Origin: Sciurus carolinensis
Taxonomy: Eukaryota > Chordata > Mammalia > Rodentia > Sciuridae
Reading direction: 5' to 3'
DNA length: 64,000 bases
NCBI RefSeq assembly: GCF_902686445.1
Contig: NW_025920106.1
Location: 1,240,001 to 1,304,000, forward strand
The notes under the pieces were generated by a model that saw only the letters and a program-made list of their open reading frames with translations, was not told the DNA's origin and did not search any database. A program made the position numbers and the translations under genes. Within the stretch, counting starts at the first letter, position 1. The number at the start of each line of letters is the position of its first letter. This document shows, piece by piece, positions 46,504 to 58,020 of this stretch.

Positions 46504-46559
46504 TTGACTCATTATTGTTTTTTGACACGATTTGGTATCTCCTTTATTTGACTGTACTT

Positions 46560-47581
46560 TTAGTCTAGTTCCTCCCATTGCTGATTTGCATTGTTGTTTT
46601 TCATCTCTTGCTCATGGAAAATTTTGCTGAGAATGTTCTGTAATGCTGACTTTCTTTTTGTAAATTCCTTTAGCTTTTTTTTTTATCATGGAAGGGTCTT
46701 ATTTCATCATCAAATCTGAAGGTAAGTTTTGCTGGGTATAAGATTCTTGGTTGGCATCCATTTTCTTTCAGGTCTTGGTAAATGTTGTTCCAGGTCCTTC
46801 TAGCTTTTAGGGTCTGGATTGAAAAATCTGCTGAAATTCTTAATGGTTTCTTTCTGAATGTAATTTGATTCTTTTCTCTCATGACTTTTAAAATTGTGTC
46901 TTTATTTCGTATGTTGCGTTTTTTCATAATATTGTCCCTTGTTGTGGTTCTGTTGTAATTTTGTATATTTAGATTCCTTTAAGTCTCTTGTACCTGGTTT
47001 TCCATTTCATTCCTTAGATTTGGAAAACTTTCTGACATTAGTTCATTGAATAGATTGTTCATTCCTTTGATTTGTTTCTCTAAGCCTTCCTGAATCACAA
47101 TAATTCTTAAATTTGGTCTTTTCATGATATCCCATAATTCTTGGAGATTCTGTTCATGATTTCTCACCATCTTCTCTGTTTGTTCAACTTTGTTTTCAAG
47201 GTTAAATATTTTGTCTTCAATGTCTGTGGTTCTGTCTTCCAGGTGTTCTATCCTATTGGTTATGCCTTCTATGGAGTTTTTATCTTGGTTTATTTTTTCC
47301 TTCATTTCCAAGGATTTCTGGTTTTTTTTGTTTTTATTCAGTATCTCTAATTCTTTATTGAAATGATCTCTTGCTTCCCATAGTTGGTCTTTTAACTGTT
47401 GATTTGTGTGATCATTTAATGCCTGCATTTGCTCTTTCTTCTCCTCCTTTTCTTCCTTGATTGTTTTAATTATGTACCTTCTGAACTCCCTTTTTGACAT
47501 TTCTTCTGCTGTGCTATCATTGGGTTTTATTGATATAATAACTAGATTTGTTTGGGATATTTTCTTCCCTTGTTTTCTCAT
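46560..47581 (-). pseudogene. L1-E ORF1 (coiled coil, RRM, C-terminal domain)
   Basis: ATG is at 47581. Two hundred codons are open, covering the coiled coil (LEILNKNKKNQKS through LENKVEQTEKM) and the start of the RNA-recognition domain (NLRIIVIQEGLEKQIKGMN). A single in-frame stop follows QVQET at about 46978. The same frame then continues through the C-terminal domain to about 46670, where a run of ten A residues shifts the frame before KEFT. The natural stop lies at 46560-46562. Only two lesions separate it from an open ORF1. Confidence 0.9.
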
Positions 47582-48364
47582 ATTGGTCAGATATCAGTGA
47601 GAGTCTGAGATATTGCAGATTTCCTCTATTGGCTTATAGTGTCCCTGTAGATTTCCAGTATATCACCTCCCAGCCTTCAGTAGCCTAAAATCTTGGAGGA
47701 ACTTTGTAATGCAGTGCTTCCAAAGAAAGGTGCCCCAGCCTGCTACTGTTTCCAGGGTTTGGAGCTGACTCTGAGTGTAAAGGCTCCCACTTGGTGGCTC
47801 GCTCCTCGAATCTGGCCACAGAACAAGCATGCTGCCAGAGGGAGCAGAGCTGCCTGGGGAAGACTCTAGCTGGCCTGCCCTGCTCTGAGAAGCTGCCCCT
47901 GTCTGGGTCTGCCACTCAGTCCAAGCTTCACCCGGTGGAGGAGACTCATCCCGTGGCTCTATGTTAGTCTGAGTCTCTCAATGCCTCCCCTTCTTAAATC
48001 CTGGATTCTGGAGCAACAGGAGATGCAGCCACCCTCTAGTTCACCATCTTGGCTCATCCTGTGGAAGGAGACTGCTGCCAGAAGGGAGCAGGGTTTCTTG
48101 GAGAAGTCTCTGACTGCCTTGCCCTGGTTCCAGAGGCTGCCTGCAGGCTGGAGCTCACTGCTAGGTCCACGACTTGGAGTTGGTTCTGTGCAGAAAGACT
48201 CTCACTGGGCAGCCTGCTCCAAGAATCTGACCGTGGAAGGAGCCTTCTGCTGACAGGCGCAGAGCTGCCTGGGGAAGACTCTAGCTGCCCCTCCTTGCTC
48301 TAGAAGCCGCCCTTGTTCGGGCCTGCCACCCGGGCTGAGCTTCACCTGGTGGGGGAGACTCACC
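47582..48364 (-). promoter_or_regulatory. L1-E 5' UTR with repeated monomers
   Basis: GC-rich. Three related blocks contain variants of GCAGAGCTGCCTGGGGAAGA followed by CTCTAGCTG; they lie at about 47812-47900, 48055-48150 and 48224-48315. The outer two also share the downstream TGCCAC and GAGACTCA segments, ending at about 47950 and 48364. Repeated promoter monomers are known in mouse L1 families. A YY1-like CCAAGATGG at 48044-48052 (minus) marks the position that is the 5' end in L1-B, so L1-E carries about 310 extra bases upstream. Confidence 0.75.
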
Positions 48365-48382
48365 TGACTTTGATGGTTTCTT
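48365..48382. repeat. L1-E target-site duplication, right copy
   Basis: Identical 18-mer to 42417-42434, directly next to the L1 5' end. Confidence 0.93.
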
Positions 48383-48954
48383 GATGTTCAAAAGAGTTTT
48401 ATTCTTCAATCAGGACCATTATTAATTCATCCATGTAAGTATTTGTATGTTGCATTTGCATGGGAGAGAAAATACAAATGAGTTACAGTGAATTAAGTTT
48501 TGAGAACAGCAGGTTATTTAATTTAGGCATGGTTTTAAAATCTGTCATCATAGTTTTACATGTTGATACTGAATTTTGGAAATAGCTTTATGACTTAATT
48601 TATATACCCTGCTTAATTATCATTTATTCTGAGGTCAATCATTTTATATGCTATATTTTTCTTTAGTCATCCACAAGAAACAGAACACAATCATAAACTA
48701 GTAGTTATATTAATGTAATTGACAACAATGCAATAAAATTACATTTAATTGTTTTGACAAATTGGAGAAAAATAAATCTCTAACTTGTGGATGTTTGGAT
48801 GTTTCTGTATCAAATGTCATTAAATAATAATAAAATATATATAAAAGAAAACTAAGTACTGTAGAAAACAATAGTTTCTGAAAGCATCCATAAAACCACT
48901 CTGGATGCAGGAACTCAGATAAGAGATTTTACAAAGCAGAAGAGCAGAGTGTCA
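48383..48954. other. Unassigned AT-rich region
   Basis: Flank of the L1-E insertion. No coding sequence or named repeat. Confidence 0.5.
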
Positions 48955-49002
48955 TGGAGAGGGGGAGGGGAAGAAGGAGGGGGATGGGGACAGGGAGAGG
49001 GT
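48955..49002 (+). repeat. G-rich purine tract
   Basis: Almost pure G and A with at least five runs of three or more G, for example GAGAGGGGGAGGGGAAG. The spacing allows a G-quadruplex on the plus strand. Confidence 0.85.
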
Positions 49003-49245
49003 GCAAATGATGTGGAAGCTATTCTTAAGTAGTTGAAGTTCTCAGGGTAACAATCTAGAAAGGTAGTGAGTTATCTCAATTATTGTTTACAGTCAGTAAC
49101 AATGTAGGTTGTAAAATGATGGGGGACAGAATCAGGGGAGAAATGGCTGCATCCTTGCCAACCAATCATCCCTTCAGTTTCAACACAAGAAAATAAAAAT
49201 GTCATACATCAAAATAAAACAGAAGTTACCATGTACAAATCACCA

Positions 49246-49249
<4 letters not shown>

Positions 49250-49309
<60 letters not shown>
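49250..49309. repeat. (GA)n microsatellite, about 30 units
   Basis: Uninterrupted GA dinucleotides over 60 bases. The frame through it (ERERER) is an artefact. Confidence 0.97.
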
Positions 49310-49316
<7 letters not shown>

Positions 49317-50299
49317 TCTTTCCACTCAACAATTTTGAAGGTAGAGTAAATTATAGCAGTCTTCTCTGGAATGATCTAGGTCTGATTTATAGAGTTCAAG
49401 ACTGACAAGAGGGGGTAGCAATTGCCATAGCTCAACTCTGGCATAAGGCTTTGAAAAGATATTATATATTTATTCCTACAGTAAGGTGGTTCACATTTTA
49501 TTTTATAGAGCACAGTGATGGATGTCACTTTGAGAGACTTTCAGTGATATGTAGTAGCTCCAAACAGTGAGGTAGACTTCAACAGTTTAAACAGTATGCA
49601 CCACTCATTGCCCAGAATGAATATGCTGGTTTTGTGTATGCCTTAATTATGCCATGGCAAAAAATTTGCATATGTCCAGAATGATTTGTTAACTTCTTTT
49701 ATAAAAAGAAACCTCTTGGTCTGTTTGTAACACTGCAGCATAAAGTAGAGGAGAGTTTTCTTTTAAAAACAGAAACATGAAGCAATGCTAATAGGTCTCA
49801 GAGACCTAATTTATTTTTCTCTGAGATGTGGATGAGTTAACTGCTTTATATGTCATCATGCATTTTCACTTAGCCACAAATGAGGTCATGTGGGTCAAAT
49901 CACTTCTAGATTGATTCCTGTCTTATGCCATATTCTGCTCTTTCTCTTGGTCCCTACCTAAGTTAACTGATACTGAAATGCTATTTTTATGCATTTCTGT
50001 TCTTGACCTTCTTCCCATAACTTGCAAATTTTTCCCCTTGTGCATGATTACACAAGATTCCATTCAACTTGAATCACTGGGAATGATTTTCTTTGGTTTT
50101 CTAGCACACACTTCAATTAAGCAGTAGCACAAGTGTGGAGCTCTCTACTAATTATTGACAACTTTCTTGGATGATGACTTTTCTCCTTGGGTCTGTTCCC
50201 TCCTGTGCTTCCAAAAGGCTTTCTATTTAGGTAAAATTCAACAGAAACCTGAGTAAATTGGAGTGCTGAGAATCTTACATAATTTTATTTTATGATTAT
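49310..50299. other. Unassigned region
   Basis: No gene or named repeat recognised. Confidence 0.5.
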
Positions 50300-50870
50300 T
50301 CAAATCCAAGCAACAACCAAGCTATGACTCTTCAACTTTATGTACTCATACTTTATCCTCTCCTTCTCAACACTTTATACACAGCCTTAATTTAAACTAT
50401 TGTAGTATTCACCTCTAATTACCTTCATACACCCTGAATCACACAAAATGTAAATTGATCAATAGGAATTCCATGCAAATCCATTAATTGTTCTCCAAAA
50501 CCTATAATAGAGTGCAGTCTTTAACCTTGCCCAGATACTCACATAATTTTACATCTGCAATGGTCAGTTTAAACTCCAAAATGGTGGATATGAGTACAAT
50601 CCCTTATGTCAGCAATATGAAATTAAATTTACTTCCCTGAACTCATAATTCTGTTTCATGCCCCAATGAAATTACACCTGTATCTAAAATGTCCCTCTAT
50701 TCTTTTCTCACTTAAGTAATTCACACTCTTCCTTAATACCTATTCTTATGTTTTTACTCCTGCAGGAGAGTGTACTTCTACTCTTGTATCTGAAACTATG
50801 TGAGAATCTAGTTACACATACTTATTTGTAAATTTCTCAAGAGTCTAAATGGATCATATAAATGCATGTA
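50300..50870 (+). mobile_element. L2-like LINE fragment (tentative)
   Basis: Pyrimidine-rich text with TTTAAACTATTGTAGTATTC and TTCATGCCCCAATGAAATTA, then TCTAAAATGTCCCTCTATTC, follows the general order of the L2 3' region. Strongly diverged. Confidence 0.35.
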
Positions 50871-50903
50871 GGCAGAAATTTTAATTTTTAAAATATATTA
50901 TTT

Positions 50904-51092
50904 CCTTGGCACATACCTGTAATTCAAATGGCTCAGGAGGCTGAGGCAGGAGGATCAAAAGTTTCAAGTTAGCCTCAGCAACTTAGTAAGACCCTAAGTA
51001 ATGCAGCAAGACACTATCTCAAAGTTTAAGAATTCTGGGGATATGGCTCAGTGATTAAGCACCCCTGGTTTCAATCATCAGTATCCCCACAA
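50904..51092 (+). mobile_element. B1-ID composite SINE, plus strand
   Basis: B1 half: TTGGCACATACCTGTAATTC, GGCTCAGGAGGCTGAGGCAG, then GACACTATCTCAAAG. ID half: TCTGGGGATATGGCTCAGTG, then GGTTTCAATCATCAGTATCC. Confidence 0.88.
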
Positions 51093-51099
51093 AATATAT

Positions 51100-51172
51100 G
51101 TATGTCTGTGTGTGTGTGTATATATGTATGTATACATAATTTATATTATATATATAATATAAATATAATTTT
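51100..51172. repeat. TG/TA simple-repeat stretch
   Basis: A short (TG)n run followed by TA-rich repeats, starting at the 3' tail of the preceding SINE, a common place for microsatellites to arise. Confidence 0.85.
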
Positions 51173-52462
51173 TAAAAATGTATTTACTGATGAAATTGGT
51201 AATTGAAATATTAAGAATCTTTTGTATATTCATACCACTTTTTGTAAAAAGTAGTGAAATTTTAATGTGTGAATTCAAAATTAAATAGTCCATTGTGTAA
51301 TAAAGAATATAATACAACATATATTTATGTATTTTTGTGAAAATAATGGACCAATTAGTAGCATCTCTCCTGTTATCATTAAAAATACAATATATAACAG
51401 AATATTTAAAAACCAGGTCTGGGAATTTCAGTCACTTAGTTAATTTATTATTTTATATATTCTGTACAATATTTTTGTCTGGAAGGGAGAAGGCTTTAAA
51501 GATGTTAATAACTAAACCAATTAAATATATTGTACTTGCTAAACATGGTAGAATCACACTTTAGAATTAACAAAATTCACATAAGCAAACCTTAATTTAT
51601 TTACAACTTTTACTAGTATTGGTGAAGGTGGTTTTACTATTTTGAGAAAGCCAATAGGTATAAATTTTTGAGGAAGGATTTCTGTAATTAAACAGGCTCT
51701 GAGCATGGACTGAACCATGTTAGATTTCTGTGAGCAGAAATCTTCAGATTTTTATATTGCTAACATGATGAAATACTTCATTTGTCAAAAAGAGTAAGTC
51801 TCTTTTTGACCATGTCATGCAACCACACTATCTAGACTATTTTACAAAGCTAGTTTTCCCAAATCGCCACCTTGAATATGTCACATGGATGCTTCCATTG
51901 TTAATTCAATATTTAGTTAAATAAATGCAAAGTAACCCTATGTGAAAGAAGCAATAGAAATAATATTTTAAGTTTCTTTGTTACTGAAGCCATTTTAATA
52001 AGTGGTACCCTAAGTATTCTAGGGTATGGTATGCTCTTCTTCCTGGAAAATATTCAAGAAATATTTTTGATAATATTTCTAGTGTATAAGGAAATGTTGA
52101 ACAATTAGACAAAATCAAAGCATAAGCTAAAAACATGCAAATATAAAATCTATGAGTAAGATTTAGAATAAACATTTTCAGACCCAATTTCCTAGGATAT
52201 TTATGCATCTTTTGAAATACTCAATATGATTTAAATATAGATTAAAATAATTTCTGGGGAAGTCAAGTTGTAGCATTGTGATTTAGTCAGTGATCTAGCT
52301 GGTAGGAAACTGTGTGTGGAAAATGCTGCTACTGATGGGAGTCCTTTGTATTGAGGGATTTGAGAGTGGAAGCACATGTGGAGAAGAATAAAACAACATG
52401 GTGCATGACAGCACAATCCAGGCTGCAGCTTCTTTGGCTGTTACTACCAGTGACTGCCAAGC
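51173..52462. other. Unassigned AT-rich region
   Basis: AT-rich. A 75-codon frame at 51337-51564 and others show no domain. The part after about 52250 may belong to the L2-like fragment that continues past the ID SINE. Confidence 0.5.
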
Positions 52463-52477
52463 ACAGGTGTGAAGATT
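52463..52477. repeat. ID SINE target-site duplication, left copy
   Basis: ACAGGTGTGAAGATT, identical to 52576-52590. Confidence 0.92.
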
Positions 52478-52478
52478 A

Positions 52479-52575
52479 GGGGCTGAGGAGATAGCTCAGT
52501 TGGTAGAGTGCTTGCCTTGCAAGCCCAAGGCTCTGAGTTCAATCCCCAGCACCAGAAAAACAAAAACAAAACAAA
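52479..52575 (+). mobile_element. Young ID SINE with perfect target-site duplication
   Basis: GGGGCTGAGGAGATAGCTCA, GTTGGTAGAGTGCTTGCC, the box B-like GAGTTCAATCCCCAGCACC and a tail of CAAAA-type units. It is complete, has undamaged promoter boxes and is flanked by an exact 15-bp duplication. This points to a recent insertion by L1 machinery. Confidence 0.95.
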
Positions 52576-52590
52576 ACAGGTGTGAAGATT
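52576..52590. repeat. ID SINE target-site duplication, right copy
   Basis: Same 15-mer as 52463-52477. Confidence 0.92.
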
Positions 52591-52609
52591 GACATATGGA
52601 AAATAGATA

Positions 52610-53170
52610 CTGAGGTAAAAGAATCTTCATTAAAGTGGGAGCAGTAGAAGCAATCTGGAAATGAAAGCATGTTTCACAAAAAATCATGACTATTTTATCA
52701 TTCCATGAGAGTCAACAATGAGAAAACAATGGAACAGTGGTCAAGGGAAGATAAAGAAGGGAAGTGAAGTCACTTTGAAGAGATCACCAGTCATGAAGAT
52801 AAGGAAGAATCAGCAAGTTATCATTATTAAACCATTGGGGATAATTAGGATTTTTTTTTAATAGAGATGAATGTACTGGAAATGAAAGATTTAAGACTCT
52901 TTATGGAAAGAGGTGAATTCTAAATTACATATTAGGGAGAATAGAAAGAAAGAACAAGGACTGCTAAATGATAATTCAGTAGATATTAAGAAGAGTCCAT
53001 GGGATGAATGATTGATGGAGTTGAGTCATTTGGACACAAACATAATGGGAAGATGTAGTAAGAGAAATCACAAGTCATTTCTATTCTAGGTTTTTTATTT
53101 GAGCTAAATAATGATTCTGAAAGTATCTATGTAGTATTTCAAAAGAGATAAACAGGGTTAAGAGAATAAT
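52610..53170 (-). mobile_element. L2-like LINE fragment (tentative)
   Basis: Purine-rich text with AGAGATCACCAGTCATGAAG and TCTATTCTAGGTTTTTTATT followed by TGAGCTAAATAATGA resembles the reverse complement of the L2 3' region. No alignment was run. Confidence 0.35.
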
Positions 53171-53629
53171 AATCTAATGCTATGAAGATCATTGGCCTGT
53201 GATATCTCTGTATGTACCCTACTCTTATTCAATCTGGTGCTCTCTGCTCATGCAGGCCTACAAAGTCACTGGGCCTCTTCTCTTTGCTGCCTGGCCTTCC
53301 TTTTGTGCACTTTCAGTCTGTGTGAACTTAAACTGAATTCATATAAAAATTGCTTCCAAATTTCTTTTTCCTACATGAACCTACTATTTGAAGTCTAAAT
53401 GGAAACCCTCTTAAATATACATCTGAATTTTTGAAATATATACTGACTAAAACTGGGTTTTCTGATAATTTTGCCTCCAAACCTACTTCTCTCAAGTCTC
53501 TGCCTCTGAAGTTCATAGCAACACTTTTCTACCAATTACAGGGGCCAACATCCTCCTTAAGGAAATCTTTTAGTATCTTCTTTCTTTGACATGATATATG
53601 TATATAATCATCAGCAAAATATGACTTCA

Positions 53630-54150
53630 AATCATGTTTAACCACTTCTCATTGTTCTGATCTAGTCACTCAATCTCCCACCTAAATTACTGCAATAAAC
53701 AGAATTCTTTTGTCTTTTGTATCTAGAACCCATGGATTTTATTTACAGTAGAGTATTTACAGTAGAAATCTACTAAAACCAAACACAAATTATTTGATAC
53801 CTCTAATAAAAGTTATCCCAATTTTTTTATATGATTCAGATTAAAAGCACAAGAAGCTGATGATAGTTTACAAAATATTGATCTTCTGTTTCACACGAAG
53901 GTTCAGCTTTCTTTAGCCACCAAGGACTTCTGTTTTCTGAACATTGGCAATGTTCTATCAGAAAGTTTTATACTCATCTTGCCTCTTCCTTGAAGGCTTC
54001 TCTGCCTTGTATTTCCATAACTTGCTTGCTATAAATATTTATTTCTATAATTATTAATTTCCAATAAATATTTCCATTTCTACCTTATTTACAATCACAG
54101 TGTCTGTACTTTATCAAATATTTTTCTGTAACCCCTACCATATAAATTTT
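53630..54150 (+). mobile_element. L2-like LINE fragment (tentative)
   Basis: Text such as AAATTACTGCAATAAACAGA and CACACGAAGGTTCAGCTTTC, then CTTCCTTGAAGGCTTCTCTG, follows the sense L2 3' order loosely. Low certainty. Confidence 0.3.
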
Positions 54151-57122
54151 AATATATTTATTTTATATGATTTTTTGGGTTTCTAATTTATGCTTCATGG
54201 ATGCATTGAAATATTTTGGTTTTGCTTTACTGTTTTATTGCCTATACACACACTTGACACAAAATTTTAATGATCATTTGCTTGATGTGTGTATGAATAA
54301 GTGTTGGAACCATGTAAATTCCTTACTCTCAGTGACTGAGCAGATTTAGGTCCTTTGAGAGCACCTTTGATAAAACATATTGTATAGTGACCCAAAACCT
54401 AGGACCAAGATTTTCCTCAAAAAAGATGAGCTGAATCAAGCTGAAAATCTTTTGCAGCAATTTAAGTGGATAACTGCAATAATGTTGGCAGGATTTTTTG
54501 AAAGAAAAAATGGGAATATTATTATATAAAGGGGGCAAGAACAGGTGCCATGGAAAAAGAAAATGGATAGAAGAAAAAGGGCTTGTTTGAAGACAAAATG
54601 ATATTCTAATGAGGTGGTAGAATAAAACTGATGGACAAGAGTCAGACTCTAAAGATGTTGCCATATCAGTTACAGATTCTGTCCTCAATTTTAGGCTAAA
54701 ACTTCTATTTCAGAAAACATCAATCCATTTATGTTTCTTACAATTACAAAGGATGTGAATTTCAAACTGACTCAGCTGAAAACACCATTTAACTTCAACT
54801 TTTACAAAATCACCTTGATATTGCTTTCCAATTTCTCTTTCTAAACACAAATTTAATTATGTATTGTTCTTTTGGCAACACTACCTTGATGGCTATCTTA
54901 GATTTTGTAAATATCCAAGGTATTTGGCATTCCACTTTTGTTCAGGGAACCATATTTTTGCTGTTGAAAGTGATTCGTTCCATCCTTATTAGTCCAATGC
55001 CCCTAGGGATTTGGTATTCACATTCCAAATATGGAACACTGGAAATTTAAGTGTGAGAATCAGCAGGCTGCAAGGACTCTGGCTTCCTAGAAATATCTCA
55101 GAACATTTTATTCTGAGAAACTTCCACATCCCTGGACAAGAGAAAGAGACAAGTCTTTACAGCTTGTCGAGCATAAAGTCACGTTTCTCTCTCTCTTTCC
55201 AACAAACACAGTCTACTCAGCTTATTTTTTCTCAGAGACACTTTTCAAGTGCCTTCAAGGAGCAGGTGGGGCACTAGGATAATCTCTTCTTTGAGTCCAT
55301 CCTTTTGGAAGACCAGGAGAGGCTGCTTCTGCTTTCAGTTCTGCCAAAATTAGTGTGCAAGAAATCAAATAGCCTAGCTTATAGCAAATAAAGTTAATAT
55401 TATTGTGCAAAGAGGCCTGATTTATGGAGTGTATGGGTCTTGTAATAGTGAGGTATGCACCACAAGATTCTGTGGTGTAACAGAAAGTCCTCAATTTATA
55501 GGATAGTGGAAAAAAGCAGATGGAACATTTGTAGTATTTTCTGTGTTGTTACATAACATAGTTTGGTCATATAATTTAAATAATTATTTCCCAATTTAAT
55601 TAATTCTCTAAGCACCCAAGTGAATTTTAAATTTGGATATAATTTTAGAGATCTTTCATGAAATAAAAAAGGTATGTAAGCAATTCTACTGACAATACAA
55701 ATATATTTGATTTAGAGAAAGTCACAAAGATATATATTCAAATAAGTGACTTTCTTGACAATATTCATTTCTGACCTGGCTAGGGTTAGTAACTATACAG
55801 CTAATTTTCTAACTGTATTCAAATCTAATAATCTGTATTTTACTTCTGTCAATAGGAAGTGAGTTACTTATCTAAAAAATTAAAATAAAGTAGTGTCTAT
55901 ATCTACTACATGTGATGTTCTAAAATTTACCCAAGTTAATCATAAAAAAAATTTAGAAGTTGTTAATGAAAATGGCAATATTCAATGAATGCATTTGTTA
56001 GTATGGACAAACACATTCTCATTAAATTCCCCATTCACTTTCATTTCAATTTGTCACTGACTCTAAAAATGGTGTACTTTTATCAATATTGTAGGTGCAT
56101 CCACATTATTTCTACTAGGATTTCTGTTGCTTGTAAATTTTTAAAATTAATTTTACATTGGATAAATTTATATATTAGGTAGATAGTGTTAATGAGAGGG
56201 AAAGTAGAAAGCTATAGTAGATTTTAAATATAAAAGATAAGTCCTTTAATTATAAACATAAAAACTTTATTTTGTACTGTGTATGATAACTTGATAAGTA
56301 TGATTTAAACAATAATCTGCACAATTAGACTAAATTTAGTATTAAAAGCTTTGTTGTCATTAAAGAAATTGAAGGTAAATGGAAGGCTATAATGGTTTTA
56401 TCATAGAGAAAAGCAAAACAAAACACAGAATAATTTCATATAATTGCATATAGTTTGAATTAATGAAGTTGTTTGATAAATTCTAGTCTAAAAATGTGAA
56501 TCAACACATATATTTTAAAATGAGTGATTTACTGGACTAATAAAATCAGTCCTTAATTATTATGCACAGGAAGTCCTTGAAATTTGGTCAATCTGATAAG
56601 CACAAATGTTTGTTAACATGTAAAAATTCATTTGGCTGAAATATAATAAGATTTCATTGAATCATAGTTATAGTTTATGTTATCAGTAAGATATAAAATC
56701 TTGCCACTTTTATTTCCATACTTTTGTTAATAAGATTCTTAATGTTTTATTGTTTTTATTATTTATTAAATATTTTTATGAGAAATAAAGTAATAAAAGT
56801 AAGATAATTACTATATATAAATGTATATAACTGATTTTCCTGATGATTCCTTAAAATTATCTTTTAGAACATTTATGTCAACCAGAAAAACAAAGTTTAA
56901 TATAATTATGATGTAACACCCTCAAATGTACCAATGTGAAACTAAGCAAAATCTAGTATGAGATTATTAGTTCCCCAAAATGAGGAAACCATACAATTTA
57001 TAATCCATATCAAGTAGATTAGAGTGTAGATGTTTAATTATACCAGGTTTACAAAAATACACTGATACTGTCTGCTATAAACCAGGATACCACAATCGGA
57101 TGATCATCATATGAACAAACGT
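54151..57122. other. Unassigned AT-rich region
   Basis: About 3 kb. Frames up to 119 codons (54329-54688 minus) carry no domain I recognise. No repeat family could be named. Confidence 0.5.
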
Positions 57123-57147
57123 AAAAAAAAAAAAAAAAAAAAAAAAA
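57123..57147 (+). repeat. Poly-A run (25 bases)
   Basis: Twenty-five uninterrupted A residues with no recognisable element in front. Confidence 0.95.
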
Positions 57148-57479
57148 GTGTTTATTATACAATATATGTGATGTCTGTACAGACATACACTGCTATTTCA
57201 TATTATTTATGCAGTATATATAACTGTATATAAAATTCATGAAAATATGTATGTGTACATATTTTTATGTTTATCTGTTTAATGAATGCTTTTTAAACTG
57301 TTAGGTAAATACTAAATGGAAGAAAGAAAGCACTGGTACAATTCAAATAATAATTGCTTTTAAATAGTTGCTTTTGTACAGTTCTCTATAGAATTGACCG
57401 AGTTGAGCAGTTTCTTCAACTTGCCCTTTAACAAAAGCAAATACCCTTTTTTCTTTCTTTTTTAAGTTTATAGGCAAAT
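57148..57479. other. Unassigned AT-rich region
   Basis: No coding sequence or named repeat. Confidence 0.5.
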
Positions 57480-57806
57480 TTAATTGGTAGAAAGTACTCC
57501 CTCCATCGACACCAAGTGTGGTTGTGCCAGGCTAGCTCTGAAGTTGGTAAGGTGTGGAGTCAAGACTCCCAGACTCGGGGAGTTGGGTGGAAGCAGTTCT
57601 GTGGTGAGCAGCCTGCAAACTCAATAATTGTGGGAACAGTCATACATTTTATAGGCTTTCAGCCCAATCACAATATGCCACAGGGAATCAGACCACCAGG
57701 TTGCTATACAAGTTCCCTTGGTAACACTGAGTCGATTTGGGGCAGTTTTATACTATCCTAGGTAGGAAAAGCAGAATGCTCCTCCCTGCAATTTTTTCTT
57801 ACACAC
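57480..57806 (-). repeat. LTR-like fragment downstream of an env tail (tentative)
   Basis: On the minus strand it follows an env-like reading frame and contains two TATA-type elements (plus-strand positions about 57646-57654 and 57746-57752). The GC-richer R/U5-like part lies further downstream. Ends were not resolved and no second LTR copy was found for comparison. Confidence 0.4.
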
Positions 57807-58020
57807 TTGGGACATTCACTTCTGCCACCCAAGAACTAGGATTTCTCCGAACATTTCCCCCATTTTTATTAATTTGGACAAGGGCTTTCTTCAGGAGGAC
57901 TTGATTGACCTGAACTCTTGTGATTCTTTTGTTGAAAGTGGACCACAAACATTTTATAACTGCAAGTATTAGAAGAAAGAGTATGCAGGATAATCCTAAC
58001 ATTATAGTAGGATTTACCAT
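57799..58020 (-). pseudogene. Retroviral env transmembrane tail remnant (tentative)
   Basis: A 73-codon frame with a hydrophobic helix at about residues 6-24 (IMLGLSCILFLLILAVI), then a basic segment (NKRITRVQVNQVLLKK) and a short polar tail. This is the layout of the end of a retroviral envelope protein, and an LTR-like block follows. Surface and fusion regions were not found. The class of retrovirus is uncertain, and it need not belong with the provirus at 19287-23660. Confidence 0.45.

Larger units (their letters stand above)
42435..48364 (-). mobile_element. L1-E: full-length L1 with intact target-site duplication
   Basis: About 5.9 kb on the minus strand, with a 5' UTR of repeated monomers, ORF1, ORF2, a 3' UTR and a short A-rich tail. 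Both sides carry the same 18-bp duplication, which fixes both ends exactly. Despite the perfect duplication, ORF1 has a stop and a homopolymer slip, and ORF2 is broken many times, so it is not active. Confidence 0.93.

Noticed and set aside
52479..52552. tRNA gene
   Set aside because: Box A and box B-like sequences are present, but the rest does not fold as a tRNA and the copy has an A-rich tail and target-site duplications. It is an ID SINE.
54329..54688. 119-codon minus-strand frame
   Set aside because: No domain, AT-rich composition and no neighbouring exon signals. Expected by chance in a window this size.
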